The notes: generated by a model from the letters alone, not told the origin. 64,000 bases of DNA from Brachyspira hyodysenteriae ATCC 27164 (GCF_001676785.2 NZ_CP015910.2:2356001-2420000); one strand, 5' to 3'; numbered from the stretch's first letter, positions 25,717 through 34,938 are shown. Program-made: numbers and translations.

Positions 25717-26250
25717 TTATTTATAAGCACTAAAATATTCTAATATTTCCTTATATTTTGATGATTTATTTCCTGATAACACAATATATTTATTTAAATA
25801 TTCATATACATTCTTACCGTATTCTTTTTCTTTATTTGCATCATTTTTCTTTACAGCATCATCAAATTTTTTCTTGTACATAGTTGCCAATTGATAATTA
25901 GAATTTGGATCCGCCCTTAACTCTAATGCTTTTTTATATAATTCAATTATTTTATCCTCTTTATACTCTCTAGACAAATATATAGCACCATACATATATA
26001 CATCGCCTAATTTAGGATATGAAGGATGTTTTTTTAATGCTGCCATTCCTTTAGAATCTAATATATTTATATATGCTTTTAATTTTGTATATGCATTCAT
26101 ACTTCCGTCAAATTCAGATAATGTTCCTGAATATCCCGCTACCCTATCCAACTCCTGATCTTTACTAGGTGTTATAGGTACAGTAAAATCATCCTGAGAA
26201 AATGCTATAATATTACATATAAATAATAAACATATAATTATTTTGTTCAT
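25717..26250 (-). CDS. Secreted TPR-like protein, unknown
   Basis: 177 residues. A signal peptide (about 1-18, ending IIAFSQ) is followed by helical repeats typical of TPR folds (YPKLGDVYMYGAIYLSREYK, then IIELYKKALELRADPNSNYQ). No lipobox, so probably periplasmic. The ribosome site GGAG is 8 bases before the ATG. It stands alone between the tRNA and the divergent DUF4912 gene. Confidence 0.7.
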   Translation of the reverse strand: MNKIIICLLFICNIIAFSQDDFTVPITPSKDQELDRVAGYSGTLSEFDGSMNAYTKLKAYINILDSKGMAALKKHPSYPKLGDVYMYGAIYLSREYKEDKIIELYKKALELRADPNSNYQLATMYKKKFDDAVKKNDANKEKEYGKNVYEYLNKYIVLSGNKSSKYKEILEYFSAYK

Positions 26251-26347
26251 TAATTTTCTCCATTTCTTATAAAATATAGGTATTTACTTATTATCGTAAT
26301 AATTAAAATCTAGTAAAACTAAAAAAGTAAAAAAGTAAATTTAATTG

Positions 26348-26375
26348 TTGACAATAAAAGTATTTGCTCTATAAT
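26348..26375 (+). promoter_or_regulatory. Promoter for the DUF4912 gene
   Basis: Exact TTGACA (26348-26353), 16-base spacer, exact TATAAT (26370-26375), 34 bases before the start codon. Confidence 0.8.
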
Positions 26376-26409
26376 ATTTCTGACAAATATAAATTTATGG
26401 AGATATTTT

Positions 26410-27210
26410 ATGGCTACTAAAAAAACAGAAAAAGCAGCTGAAGATACCATCAAAAAAACTGCTGCTAAAAAATCAGCAACTACAAAAAAAGCTGATGAAG
26501 AAAAAGCCGAAGGTGCACCAAAAAAAGCCGCTGTAAAATCAGCTGCCGCTAAAAAAACTACTTCTGCTGCCGCTAAAAAAACTACTGCTAAAAAAGCACA
26601 AACAAAGAAAAAATCAGAAAAAGAAATAGAAGAAGAGATAGAAGAAATAAAAGAAGAAGCAAAAAAAGATGAATATATTCCTGATGAAGTTGATATAGTA
26701 AGAGAATTGCCTGACAGATATAAAGAAACAAAATTAGTACTTATGATGCGCGACCCTGAATGGTGCTTTTTCTATTGGGATATATCTGATGAAGATATAA
26801 ATTATCATTCTTTGAAAGGAAAAAGAATATCTGTAAGAATATTCCATGTATTTGGATATGATATTACTAATGGAGAAATCCATAAAGAAATAGAAGTTAA
26901 TTATATCTATGGTGATAGATATGTTAATTTAGCTATGCCTCATGCTTATTTTATTGGTGAATTAGGATACTATGATGAAAATAATAGATTTATAGTATTA
27001 GCAAGAAGTAACATGATTTATGCTCCTAGAGATTCTATGAGCAATGTTTATGATGAAGAATGGATGGTTAATGAAGAGATTATAAAACTTTTGAAATCTC
27101 CTAAAGCTTTAAGAGAAAGCTTATCATCTGCTACAATATTTGAACTTATAGATTTAAGAAGAAATCATTTAGCAGGTTCATCATCTTCACTCTTTATGAA
27201 AAAAAATTAA
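26410..27210 (+). CDS. DUF4912 protein with a histone-like Lys/Ala-rich N-terminus
   Basis: 266 residues. The first ~75 are Lys/Ala/Thr-rich (KKTTSAAAKKTTAKKAQTKK), like the basic tails of bacterial histone-H1-like proteins. An acidic linker (EKEIEEEIEEIKEEAKKDE) follows. The DUF4912 domain (about 95-225) is recognised by LPDRYKETKLVLMMRDPEWC, FFYWDIS and VNLAMPHAYFIGELGYYDEN. The last 30 residues are disordered. It is cytoplasmic; the domain's function is not established. The basic tail could bind nucleic acid or anionic polymers (inference). Confidence 0.85.
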   Translation: MATKKTEKAAEDTIKKTAAKKSATTKKADEEKAEGAPKKAAVKSAAAKKTTSAAAKKTTAKKAQTKKKSEKEIEEEIEEIKEEAKKDEYIPDEVDIVRELPDRYKETKLVLMMRDPEWCFFYWDISDEDINYHSLKGKRISVRIFHVFGYDITNGEIHKEIEVNYIYGDRYVNLAMPHAYFIGELGYYDENNRFIVLARSNMIYAPRDSMSNVYDEEWMVNEEIIKLLKSPKALRESLSSATIFELIDLRRNHLAGSSSSLFMKKN

Positions 27211-27283
27211 GAATATTAAGCGGTATTAATTGATAAATACATAATATTAATTTTCTGTTTTTGTAATTATTGGACTCTATAAA

Positions 27284-29029
27284 TTAAATATTAATTAATG
27301 CCGCTAAAAATAATATATAAAGCGGAGAATCTATTAGTATAGAAAATAAATGTCTGCTTGTTATTATCTTCTTCTTCATCACTACAAATGAAATTATACT
27401 GCTATATACAATAGGGATACAGTATTTCAATTTATTAATTTCTAATGGAAACTTACCAATAATAATACCTACCAACATAAATAAAGCTAAAACAATTGGT
27501 ATTATACCGGTTATAAATGCTAATTTATGAGAATCTATATATGTAGTTAAAGTTACAGCTCCTGCTATTTTATCGCTTTGAGAAAATTTTATTTCAATCA
27601 AAGCCTGTCTTATAAACATAAATAAAAATACTAAAAAAGTAGAGAATAAATATAAAAATAATTTTTCTTTTAATATATCTCTATGCAAAATGAATATAGA
27701 GCCATTCAATAACACAGTAACTGCAACAGATATTACTATAGCTTTAAAAGGTATAAGTTTTTTAAATAATCTGAAGAAAAAAGAACTTTCAAATCTAGAT
27801 TTATTTTCAAAACTTATATTATACCCCATTCCAAGCAAACTCGAAAGTATCGAAAGCATTAATATACCTACATTAATCTTATAGGCAAAATAAAACATAA
27901 GTACAGCACTCATCAGTATTAAAAATCTGAAAAATGTTTTATACTCTTGATAAAATAAATATCTTCTTTTATCGCTTATTTTTATGGTATAATTACTGTA
28001 TCCATTTTCTAAACTCATATATAGATAGTATAAAGCTATTATAATGCCTATTTGATATTTAAAAGGCTGTGATAATATATCGTATACGGCATATGACATT
28101 AAAAAAGCACCTACTGAAAAAAATATATAACCATAATTTAAAAAATCAAATATTCTAGATATAAATCTATAGAAATTAGTGGCATATTTATCTTTTATAG
28201 TTTGTGCTATATCTTCTATAAGCCAATCTGGAGTGGATGCCCCTGCCATTATACCTATATTTTTATAGTTTGATAAGTCTATCTTTTCCAAATCTTCTTT
28301 ATATTCAACATAAAATGCTGGTTTAATAGATGATGCTATATTATATAAATTTCTAGTATTAGAACTTTCAGAACCGCCTATTACAAGCACAACATCATTT
28401 CTTTTTGCTATCTCTAATACCTCATTTTGTCTCTGTTCTGTAGCAGCACATATAGTATTTTTAATAATTATTTCTGTATCTTTATATTTATCCTGTATTT
28501 GAGCCACAAATTTATCAAAAGCAGATTTCTGTAAAGTAGTCTGGGCAACTATTAAAGCTTTTTTAGAATCATTAGGAAGTTTATTTAAATCTTCATCTTT
28601 ATAAACAACATATACATCATCAGCATATCCGCATACACCAACAATTTCAGGATGAACAGGATTACCTATAACTATAACTCTATATCCTAGAGAGCTATAT
28701 TTTTTAACAAGACCTTGAATTTTAGCAACATATTTACAGGTAAGATTTACTATTTTTTTGGCATGGCTTGATAGAGCTTCCCTTCTTTTAGGAGATATTC
28801 CATGAGCTCTTACAATAACAGTTTTTCCATCCAAGACAGACATATCCTCATCATCTTCATAAGTTTTAACTCCTATATTTTCCAACATATCAAGAGTTTG
28901 AGGATTATGTATCAAATGTCCATCTATATATATATCGCTATTTTTTTTGGAAGCCTGAGAAAAAGTATTTTCCACAGCATACTTCACACCATCGCAAAAA
29001 CCAGCAAATTTACCTATATCTACATTCAT
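27284..29029 (-). CDS. ispH: IspH fused to a UbiA-like membrane prenyltransferase domain
   Basis: 581 residues in one uninterrupted frame, twice the usual IspH length. Residues 1-285 are 4-hydroxy-3-methylbut-2-enyl diphosphate reductase, the last step of the MEP isoprenoid pathway. They have the three cluster cysteines (Cys12, Cys98, Cys194), HPE (126-128), His41, His76, the QTT segment (163-165) and GGSESSNTRNL. Residues 295-581 hold seven to nine membrane spans. SQSDKIAGAVTLTTYID (484-500) resembles the second Asp-rich motif region of UbiA prenyltransferases; the first (NDxxD) motif is degenerate at ENGYSNYTIKISDKRR. It follows rpmB by 31 bases and has no clear Shine-Dalgarno. IspH is certain; the activity of the second half is inference. 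Confidence 0.88.
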   Translation of the reverse strand: MNVDIGKFAGFCDGVKYAVENTFSQASKKNSDIYIDGHLIHNPQTLDMLENIGVKTYEDDEDMSVLDGKTVIVRAHGISPKRREALSSHAKKIVNLTCKYVAKIQGLVKKYSSLGYRVIVIGNPVHPEIVGVCGYADDVYVVYKDEDLNKLPNDSKKALIVAQTTLQKSAFDKFVAQIQDKYKDTEIIIKNTICAATEQRQNEVLEIAKRNDVVLVIGGSESSNTRNLYNIASSIKPAFYVEYKEDLEKIDLSNYKNIGIMAGASTPDWLIEDIAQTIKDKYATNFYRFISRIFDFLNYGYIFFSVGAFLMSYAVYDILSQPFKYQIGIIIALYYLYMSLENGYSNYTIKISDKRRYLFYQEYKTFFRFLILMSAVLMFYFAYKINVGILMLSILSSLLGMGYNISFENKSRFESSFFFRLFKKLIPFKAIVISVAVTVLLNGSIFILHRDILKEKLFLYLFSTFLVFLFMFIRQALIEIKFSQSDKIAGAVTLTTYIDSHKLAFITGIIPIVLALFMLVGIIIGKFPLEINKLKYCIPIVYSSIISFVVMKKKIITSRHLFSILIDSPLYILFLAALINI

Positions 29030-29060
29030 TGTATTTAGATTTTAAAAAGGAGTAATAATA

Positions 29061-29252
29061 TTATTTAGCTTTAGATATTTTATTACCTTTAATACATTTA
29101 GTGCAAACTAATGCTTTTTTTACAGAACCATTTACTTCTATTTTAACATTTTGTAAATTAGCATTAAAAGAACGCTTAGTTTTTATATTAGAATGGCTTA
29201 CACTATGACCATTTTGTTTGCCTTTACCGCATATTTCACATACTCTTGCCAT
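29061..29252 (-). CDS. rpmB: 50S ribosomal protein L28
   Basis: 63 residues from the ATG at 29252, preceded by GGAGG at the right distance; the frame runs four codons further into the ribosome site, so the longer start is rejected. [21 protein letters not shown] and [10 protein letters not shown] carry two CxxC pairs, i.e. the zinc-binding form of L28. Confidence 0.95.
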   Translation of the reverse strand: MARVCEICGKGKQNGHSVSHSNIKTKRSFNANLQNVKIEVNGSVKKALVCTKCIKGNKISKAK

Positions 29253-29452
29253 TTTTTCCTCCAAGAAAAATAATATTATTTAGTTTAGAATTATGATTGA
29301 ATAATTATATATTAAAAATTGATTTTAGTCAATGATTTATTAAAAAATTATTCATGCATATATTAAGTATTATATAAAAATCATATTAATAAATATTAAA
29401 AAAATTAAAAAAAAATCAAATTTATTAAACTATTTGCAGTTTTTATAAAAAT

Positions 29453-29472
29453 TATGCTAATTTTATAGCATA
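29453..29472. promoter_or_regulatory. Palindrome upstream of the lyase promoter, possible operator
   Basis: TATGCTA (29453-29459) and TAGCATA (29466-29472) form a perfect 7-base inverted repeat with a 6-base centre, 24 bases upstream of the -35. The position suits an activator or repressor site. Only one copy is seen. Confidence 0.35.
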
Positions 29473-29496
29473 TTGTTATTTTTTTTATGAAATTAG

Positions 29497-29526
29497 TTTA
29501 CAAAAAAACTATTAATGATGTATAAT
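29497..29526 (+). promoter_or_regulatory. Promoter for the lyase-like gene
   Basis: TTTACA (29497-29502), 18-base spacer, exact TATAAT (29521-29526). The transcript would carry an unusually long leader of about 120 bases. Confidence 0.55.
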
Positions 29527-29649
29527 ATAAGTAATGCACACGGATGCAAAAGTTAATATAAGGTTTAATTAAGATTATTTAATATATTTTTTATAGATGG
29601 AAATAGTATAAAATTTTAATAAAAAAAATAAATTATAGGAGAGACAAAT

Positions 29650-30564
29650 ATGAGAAACCTAGATAAGTACAAAGGAATTATTCCTGCTTTTTATGCTTGT
29701 TATGATGAAAAAGGAGACATAAGCCCTGAAAGAGTTAAAAAGTTTACACAGCATTTAATAGACAAAGGTGTAAACGGTTTGTATGTAGGAGGATCTTCAG
29801 GAGAATGTATTTACCATAGTAAAGAAGAAAGAAAATTAGTATTAGAAAATGTTATGGAAGTAGCAAAAGGAAAAATAACAATTATAGCACATGTAGGATG
29901 TAACAATACTGCTGATAGTGCTGAATTAGCTGCCCATGCTGAAAAATTAGGAGTAGATGCTATAGCTTCTATACCTCCAATATATTTCCACCTTCCTGAC
30001 TATTCTATAGCAGATTATTGGAATGATATAAGTGCTGCTGCTCCAAATACAGACTTTATTATCTATAATATACCTCAGCTTGCTGGTGTTGCTTTAAATG
30101 TTAATCTTTACAAAAAAATGAGAGAAAATCCAAGAGTTATAGGTGTTAAAAACTCATCTATGCCTGTACAGGATATTCAAATGTTTAAAGATGTAGGCGG
30201 CGATGACAGCATTATATTTAACGGACCAGATGAACAATTTGTAGCTGGAAGATTAATAGGTGCTGATGCTGGAATAGGCGGTACTTATGCTGTAATGCCT
30301 GAATTGTTCTTAGCTGCTAACGATGCTGTTAATAAATGTCAATTCGATAAGGCAAGAGATATACAATATAAAATAGACAGAATCATATATGCTATGTGCG
30401 AATGCCATGGTAATTTGTATGCTGTAATGAAAGCAATTCTTAAACTAAAAGGATTAGAATTAGGCGGAGTAAGAAAACCATTAAGCAATATAATAGATGA
30501 AGATAAAGCAAAAATAGAAAAATGTGCAAAAATGATAGATGATGCTATAAACAGTATAAAATAA
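29650..30564 (+). CDS. nanA: N-acetylneuraminate lyase / DHDPS-family aldolase
   Basis: 304 residues, normal length. A class I aldolase of the DapA/NanA family: GGSSGE (47-52), the catalytic Tyr139 in IIYNIPQLAGV and the Schiff-base Lys167 in VIGVKNSS. The YNIPxxxG form is typical of sialic-acid lyases (DapA usually reads YNVPxRT), so cleavage of N-acetylneuraminate to ManNAc and pyruvate is the best guess. That would suit a mucin-dwelling gut bacterium. No nanE/nanK or transporter is adjacent, so related 2-keto-acid aldolase activities remain possible. Strong ribosome site AGGAGAG. Confidence 0.82.
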   Translation: MRNLDKYKGIIPAFYACYDEKGDISPERVKKFTQHLIDKGVNGLYVGGSSGECIYHSKEERKLVLENVMEVAKGKITIIAHVGCNNTADSAELAAHAEKLGVDAIASIPPIYFHLPDYSIADYWNDISAAAPNTDFIIYNIPQLAGVALNVNLYKKMRENPRVIGVKNSSMPVQDIQMFKDVGGDDSIIFNGPDEQFVAGRLIGADAGIGGTYAVMPELFLAANDAVNKCQFDKARDIQYKIDRIIYAMCECHGNLYAVMKAILKLKGLELGGVRKPLSNIIDEDKAKIEKCAKMIDDAINSIK

Positions 30565-30580
30565 TACAAATCTCTTGTAA

Positions 30581-30624
30581 AACCAGTCATTTATTTATAT
30601 TAAAGTGAATGACTGGTTATTTTA
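30581..30624 (+). terminator. Terminator after the lyase gene
   Basis: Perfect 11-base arms AACCAGTCATT (30581-30591) and AATGACTGGTT (30608-30618), then ATTTTATT. Confidence 0.75.
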
Positions 30625-30730
30625 TTGCATAAAATAATATTTTCATTCAGATAATAAAATATATAATATTCGTTAATATTTGGTATATAATCTAGTAATA
30701 AAAAACTTAAAAATAAAAATAATATTAGCA

Positions 30731-30758
30731 TTGATTATATTTAAAATTATAGTATAAT
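30731..30758 (+). promoter_or_regulatory. Promoter for the glutamate-synthase-type gene
   Basis: TTGATT (30731-30736), 16-base spacer, exact TATAAT (30753-30758), 50 bases before the start codon. Confidence 0.6.
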
Positions 30759-30808
30759 CTACGAAAAATAAAATAAAAAGCAAAATACCTAAAATAGGAG
30801 AAATATAT

Positions 30809-32209
30809 ATGCCACCAAGATCAAAATTAGGTGAAATACCTAGACAAGAAATGCCTACTAGAAGTCCAGAAGAAAGAAGGAAAGATTTTAAAGAAGTTCC
30901 TCTTGGATATACTGAAGAGCAAGCATATCAGGAATCTTTAAGATGTTTAGATTGTAAAGTTCCTCATTGTATGGAAGGCTGCCCTGCTAAAGTAAAAATT
31001 CCTGAATTTATAGGACTTATAGCAGAGAAAAAATTTTTAGAAGCAGCTAAAAAAATTAAAGAAACTAATGCTTTACCTGCCGCATGCGGAAGAGTATGCC
31101 CTCAGGAAGAACAATGTGAACAAAGATGTGTTGTTGGTAAAAAATTTGAACCTGTTGCTATTGGTAAATTAGAAATGTTTGTTGCTGACTATGAAAGAAA
31201 ACATGCTCAGCATGAGGATCTAAAAGTAGAAAAAAATGGTAAAAAAGTATGTATAATTGGTGCAGGACCTGCAGGTTTAGCTTGTGCTGGAGACTTAATA
31301 AAATTAGGATATGATGTTACTGTATTAGAAGCTTTACACACAATAGGTGGTGTATTAATGTACGGTATTCCAGAGTTCCGTCTTCCTAAAGAATTAGTAG
31401 CACATGAAGTAGAAAACCTTAAAAAAGATGGTGTAAAATTTAGAATTAATGAAGTTGCAGGTATATCTTTGGATTTTGAAGACTTAAGAAAGGAATATGA
31501 TGCCATATTTTTAGGAACAGGTGCCGGACTTCCAGCATTTGTAAATGTACCTGGAGAGCATTTCTGTGGTGTTTACTCTGCTAATGAATATTTAACAAGA
31601 GTTAACTTAATGGGAGCTTATAAATTCCCTGAAGTTGATACTCCTGTTATAAGACATAAAAAAGTAGCTGTATTAGGCGGCGGTAACGTTGCTATGGATG
31701 CTTGCAGAACTGCTGTAAGATTAGGTGCTGAAAAAGTATATATAATTTATAGAAGAACTGAAAAAGAACTTCCAGCAAGATTAGAAGAAATTCACCATGC
31801 TATGGAAGAAGGTGTTGATTTCAGATTCTTAAGAGCTCCTTTAGAAATATTAGGCGATGAAAATGATAATGTTATAGGTGTTAGAACTCAAGTTATGGAG
31901 CTTGGTGAGTCTGATGCTGATGGAAGAAGAAAACCTGTTGCCGTTGAAGGACAAACAGAAGATATAGAAGTTGATGCAGTTATTGTAGCAATAGGTACTA
32001 CCCCTAACCCACTTATAGCTAGAAAAGTTCCTGAATTACAAACTACTAAAAAAGGTACTTATGTTATAGATGAGGAAACAGGAGCTACTTCTATGGAGGG
32101 AGTATTTGCCGGCGGAGATGCTGCAAGAGGTGCTGCTACAGTTATTTTAGCTATTGGTGATGGTAAAAGAGCTGCTGCAGGAATAGATAAATACTTATCT
32201 AATAAATAA
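30809..32209 (+). CDS. gltA: Glutamate synthase small-subunit-type FAD/NADPH oxidoreductase (GltA/NfnL-like)
   Basis: 466 residues. The N-terminal domain has two cysteine sets for [4Fe-4S] clusters (Cys46, 49, 54, 58 and Cys93, 97, 103, 107). An FAD-binding Rossmann motif GAGPAGLACAG (151-161), an NAD(P)H-binding GGGNVAMDACRTA (about 290-302) and a closing FAD motif GVFAGGDAARGAATVILAIG follow. This is the beta subunit of NADPH glutamate synthase, also annotated as homotetrameric GltA or NfnL/SudA. No large glutamate-synthase subunit or NfnS partner is adjacent, so the physiological reaction cannot be fixed. Ribosome site AGGAG. Confidence 0.88.
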   Translation: MPPRSKLGEIPRQEMPTRSPEERRKDFKEVPLGYTEEQAYQESLRCLDCKVPHCMEGCPAKVKIPEFIGLIAEKKFLEAAKKIKETNALPAACGRVCPQEEQCEQRCVVGKKFEPVAIGKLEMFVADYERKHAQHEDLKVEKNGKKVCIIGAGPAGLACAGDLIKLGYDVTVLEALHTIGGVLMYGIPEFRLPKELVAHEVENLKKDGVKFRINEVAGISLDFEDLRKEYDAIFLGTGAGLPAFVNVPGEHFCGVYSANEYLTRVNLMGAYKFPEVDTPVIRHKKVAVLGGGNVAMDACRTAVRLGAEKVYIIYRRTEKELPARLEEIHHAMEEGVDFRFLRAPLEILGDENDNVIGVRTQVMELGESDADGRRKPVAVEGQTEDIEVDAVIVAIGTTPNPLIARKVPELQTTKKGTYVIDEETGATSMEGVFAGGDAARGAATVILAIGDGKRAAAGIDKYLSNK

Positions 32210-32244
32210 TAATTTGGGTAATAAATATAACAAATATTTTACAA

Positions 32245-32281
32245 AAAAGAGACTTTATTTTTTAAAAAGTCTCTTTTTTTT
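32245..32281 (+). terminator. Terminator after gltA
   Basis: Arms AAAAGAGACTTT (32245-32256) and AAAGTCTCTTTT (32266-32277), followed by more T residues: a textbook intrinsic terminator. Confidence 0.9.
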
Positions 32282-32489
32282 ATAAAAAATAAATAATCTA
32301 ATACATAAATAAATTAAAAAACGACAAAAGCTCTTGACTTTTATACCGTTAATAATAACATAGTTAACATAATTTCATTTTTTTTATATAAAATGTAATT
32401 ATATTTTTTTTCTTATTTTAATAATTATGGTTTTACTTAATTGAAAGCCATAAAACATATTTTATAAATACTGGAGGATTAATCTGATT

Positions 32490-33110
32490 ATGAAACTGAA
32501 GTTGCAAATAGGTTTTATTACCTTAATAGCTTTGATGCTTATTTCATGCGGCGGCTTGCCTACAAAGGAGTATGAAAGGGTAACCGCTCTAAGAGATACT
32601 GTAGTAAACAAATATCCTGAGATACAAACATTTGCTCAGGAAGATTTTGATATAGCAGAAAAAGGTTATGCTGAAGCTGATATCATAATGAAAGAAGAAA
32701 ATAAGGATGAAGCTGAAAAAGCTAAAGAATTATTATTAACTGCTGAAACTAATTATAATTTGGTTTTAGACAAAGGTTTGCCACCATATTCTGAAATACT
32801 TAAAAAACAAACAGATGAAAGTGCAACTAATGCTATTGATATTAAAGCTAGTGTAATGTATGCTGATGAATTTGCTAAAGCTGACACTGTATATCAAGAA
32901 GCTAATGCAATGTATACAGCTGAAACTAAAGACTACAGAATAATGGTAGATAAACTTTATCAAGCCAAAGTAGCTTATACAGATTTATATAACAAAACTA
33001 AAGAACAATTTGATAGAAGTGATGAGGCTTTAAAATTAGTTAAAGAACGTTTAGCTCAATTAGAAAAGATGATGCAGGAAATAGAAGCCTTTGAACAGGA
33101 ACAGAACTAA
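32490..33110 (+). CDS. Helical lipoprotein, partner of the LysM protein
   Basis: 206 residues. A signal peptide with lipobox LISC (Cys20) is followed by GG, then an all-helical charged body, probably coiled coil, ending in KERLAQLEKMMQEIEAFEQE. GGAGG precedes the ATG. The next gene begins 16 bases after the stop, and both proteins have long helical regions, so they probably form one envelope module. No enzyme motif. The pairing of a helical lipoprotein with a LysM protein suggests linking the envelope to peptidoglycan (inference). Confidence 0.78.
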   Translation: MKLKLQIGFITLIALMLISCGGLPTKEYERVTALRDTVVNKYPEIQTFAQEDFDIAEKGYAEADIIMKEENKDEAEKAKELLLTAETNYNLVLDKGLPPYSEILKKQTDESATNAIDIKASVMYADEFAKADTVYQEANAMYTAETKDYRIMVDKLYQAKVAYTDLYNKTKEQFDRSDEALKLVKERLAQLEKMMQEIEAFEQEQN

Positions 33111-33126
33111 TATTTATAAGGAGTAA

Positions 33127-34938
33127 ATGATGAAAATAAAAAAAATAATGGCTACTATAGCTTTATTATCTTTCACATGGTCTATCCTACCAGCACAAAC
33201 TTATGAAGATGCTGCTAGAATAACTCAGGAAGCTGATGATCTTCAAAATCAAGGTCAATATCAGCAGTCTTATGATAAATCTCAAGAGGCATCTTTGAGT
33301 ATAGACAAAGCTCAAATGGCATTATTCTACAGACTTATGAATGCTAGAATAAATAAAACTAAAAATGATGCCAATAATGCAATCACTGAAATAAATCAAA
33401 TGGGTGCTGCTACTGATAATCAATTCAAAGCTCAATATGAAGAAGCTGTAAAATATTTTGAAGAAGGTAATGCTAATATAGGAAGCATACCTGGTCCTGA
33501 TACAGTAGCTCAAAATGATGAAGAATTTAATACTGCTTCTAATACTTTTACTACAGTTTTACAATACTTTGATAACGCATTAGCTTCTGCTAATACAGTT
33601 AAAGAAGGATATTTAGGAAGAGAAAGAGACACTGCTTCTAAAGCAATAGCTGATGCTAGAGGCAAATACAATGCTGCTTTAGGTAAAAGTATAAAAGCAG
33701 GTGATAATAATGATAAAGCAGTATCTGGTGCTTTAACTAAAGCTGATGAGGCTCTACAAGCTGATAACTTTGCAAGCGTACAACAGAATGTTGCTGCTGC
33801 TCTTGCTGGTATAACTAAAGCTGAGGCAGATGCAAAAGCTGCTGCTGAAAGAGCTGCCGCTGCTGCTAAAGCAAAAGCTGAGGCAGAGGCAAAAGCTAAA
33901 GCTGCCGCTGAAGCAAAAGCTAAGGCTGCTGCAGAGGCAAAAGCAAAAGCTGAGGCAGAGGCAAAAGCTAAGGCAGAAGCTGAAGCTAAAAGAAAAGCTG
34001 AAGAAGAAGCTAAATTGAAAGCACAACAGGAAGCTCTTGCTAAAGAAAAAGCTGATGCTATCGCTAAAGCTAAACAAGATATAGCTAATGCTCAGCAAAA
34101 ATATGATAATCTTGTTAATGACAACACTATAACAAGAGGTGATGAAGCAGATCAAAATATATCTACTCTTTTAGCTGATGCTAATAATGTTGTAGAAACA
34201 GATCCTGCAGCTGCTAGTCAAAAAGCATTAGAAGCTTCTCAAGCAATGGACGACTTAGTTAATAATCGTGATAATACTATAGCAAGAGAAGAAAATCAAA
34301 GACAATTAGATGATCTTAAAGCTAGATATCAGCAATTAGTTGATGAAGGTTATATAATCCCAGATAGTGAAGAGGATCAAAACCTTTCTCAAATAATAAA
34401 AGATGCTGAAGATGCTTTAAATAATAATGATAATGCTTTAGCTAGAGAAAAACTAGAAGAAGCTAACAGAACTATGAATGCTATATATGAAATGGGACCT
34501 AAGAGACCTGGAGACGGTGATTTAGTTGATGTAGATAATAACAATGAAACTGGTCAAATCATAGACGCTACTACTGGTCAAACTGTTAATACTGAAGGTA
34601 AAGTTACTGTACTTCCTATGTATTACACTGTAGTACAAAGAACTCCTTTAACTGATGCTTTATGGAGAATAGCTGGTTATTCATTCATATATAATGATCC
34701 TATACAATGGTATAGATTATATCAAGCTAACAGAGACATATTAAGAGATCCTAATAATCCAGACTTAATATTACCAGGTCAGGTATTAACTATACCTAGC
34801 ATGAATGGTGAAGAAAGAGCTGGTACTTATGATCCTAATATGGAATACATAACTTATGATGAAGCTATGATATTAAGAAATCAGCAGCAAAACAATCAGA
34901 ATAATGCTCAAGAAGAGGCTAACACTGCAAATCAATAA
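33127..34938 (+). CDS. Secreted coiled-coil protein with C-terminal LysM domain
   Basis: 603 residues. A signal peptide (about 1-24, ending LPAQ) leads into helical repeats, then an Ala/Lys/Glu-rich single helix (about 228-300, e.g. AEAKAKAEAEAKAKAEAEAK). More helical segments with the repeated theme ...REENQRQLDDLKARYQQLVD follow. The LysM-type domain is at about 498-560: YYTVVQRTPLTDALWRIAGY, NDPIQWYRLYQANRD, LILPGQVLTIP. LysM binds peptidoglycan, so the protein likely spans the periplasm. Co-transcribed with the preceding lipoprotein. Two consecutive ATGs make the start uncertain by one codon. Confidence 0.85.
   Translation: MMKIKKIMATIALLSFTWSILPAQTYEDAARITQEADDLQNQGQYQQSYDKSQEASLSIDKAQMALFYRLMNARINKTKNDANNAITEINQMGAATDNQFKAQYEEAVKYFEEGNANIGSIPGPDTVAQNDEEFNTASNTFTTVLQYFDNALASANTVKEGYLGRERDTASKAIADARGKYNAALGKSIKAGDNNDKAVSGALTKADEALQADNFASVQQNVAAALAGITKAEADAKAAAERAAAAAKAKAEAEAKAKAAAEAKAKAAAEAKAKAEAEAKAKAEAEAKRKAEEEAKLKAQQEALAKEKADAIAKAKQDIANAQQKYDNLVNDNTITRGDEADQNISTLLADANNVVETDPAAASQKALEASQAMDDLVNNRDNTIAREENQRQLDDLKARYQQLVDEGYIIPDSEEDQNLSQIIKDAEDALNNNDNALAREKLEEANRTMNAIYEMGPKRPGDGDLVDVDNNNETGQIIDATTGQTVNTEGKVTVLPMYYTVVQRTPLTDALWRIAGYSFIYNDPIQWYRLYQANRDILRDPNNPDLILPGQVLTIPSMNGEERAGTYDPNMEYITYDEAMILRNQQQNNQNNAQEEANTANQ

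Larger units (their letters stand above)
29265..29649. other. 385-base divergent intergenic region
   Basis: No gene. It holds the rpmB upstream region, a palindrome at 29453-29472 and a promoter at 29497-29526 for the lyase gene, followed by a leader of about 120 bases. The rest is A/T-rich with nothing recognisable. Confidence 0.6.

Noticed and set aside
33754-34155. Minus-strand frame with a Ser/Phe/Cys-rich product
   Set aside because: Antisense of the Ala/Lys/Glu helix of the LysM protein; no start signals.
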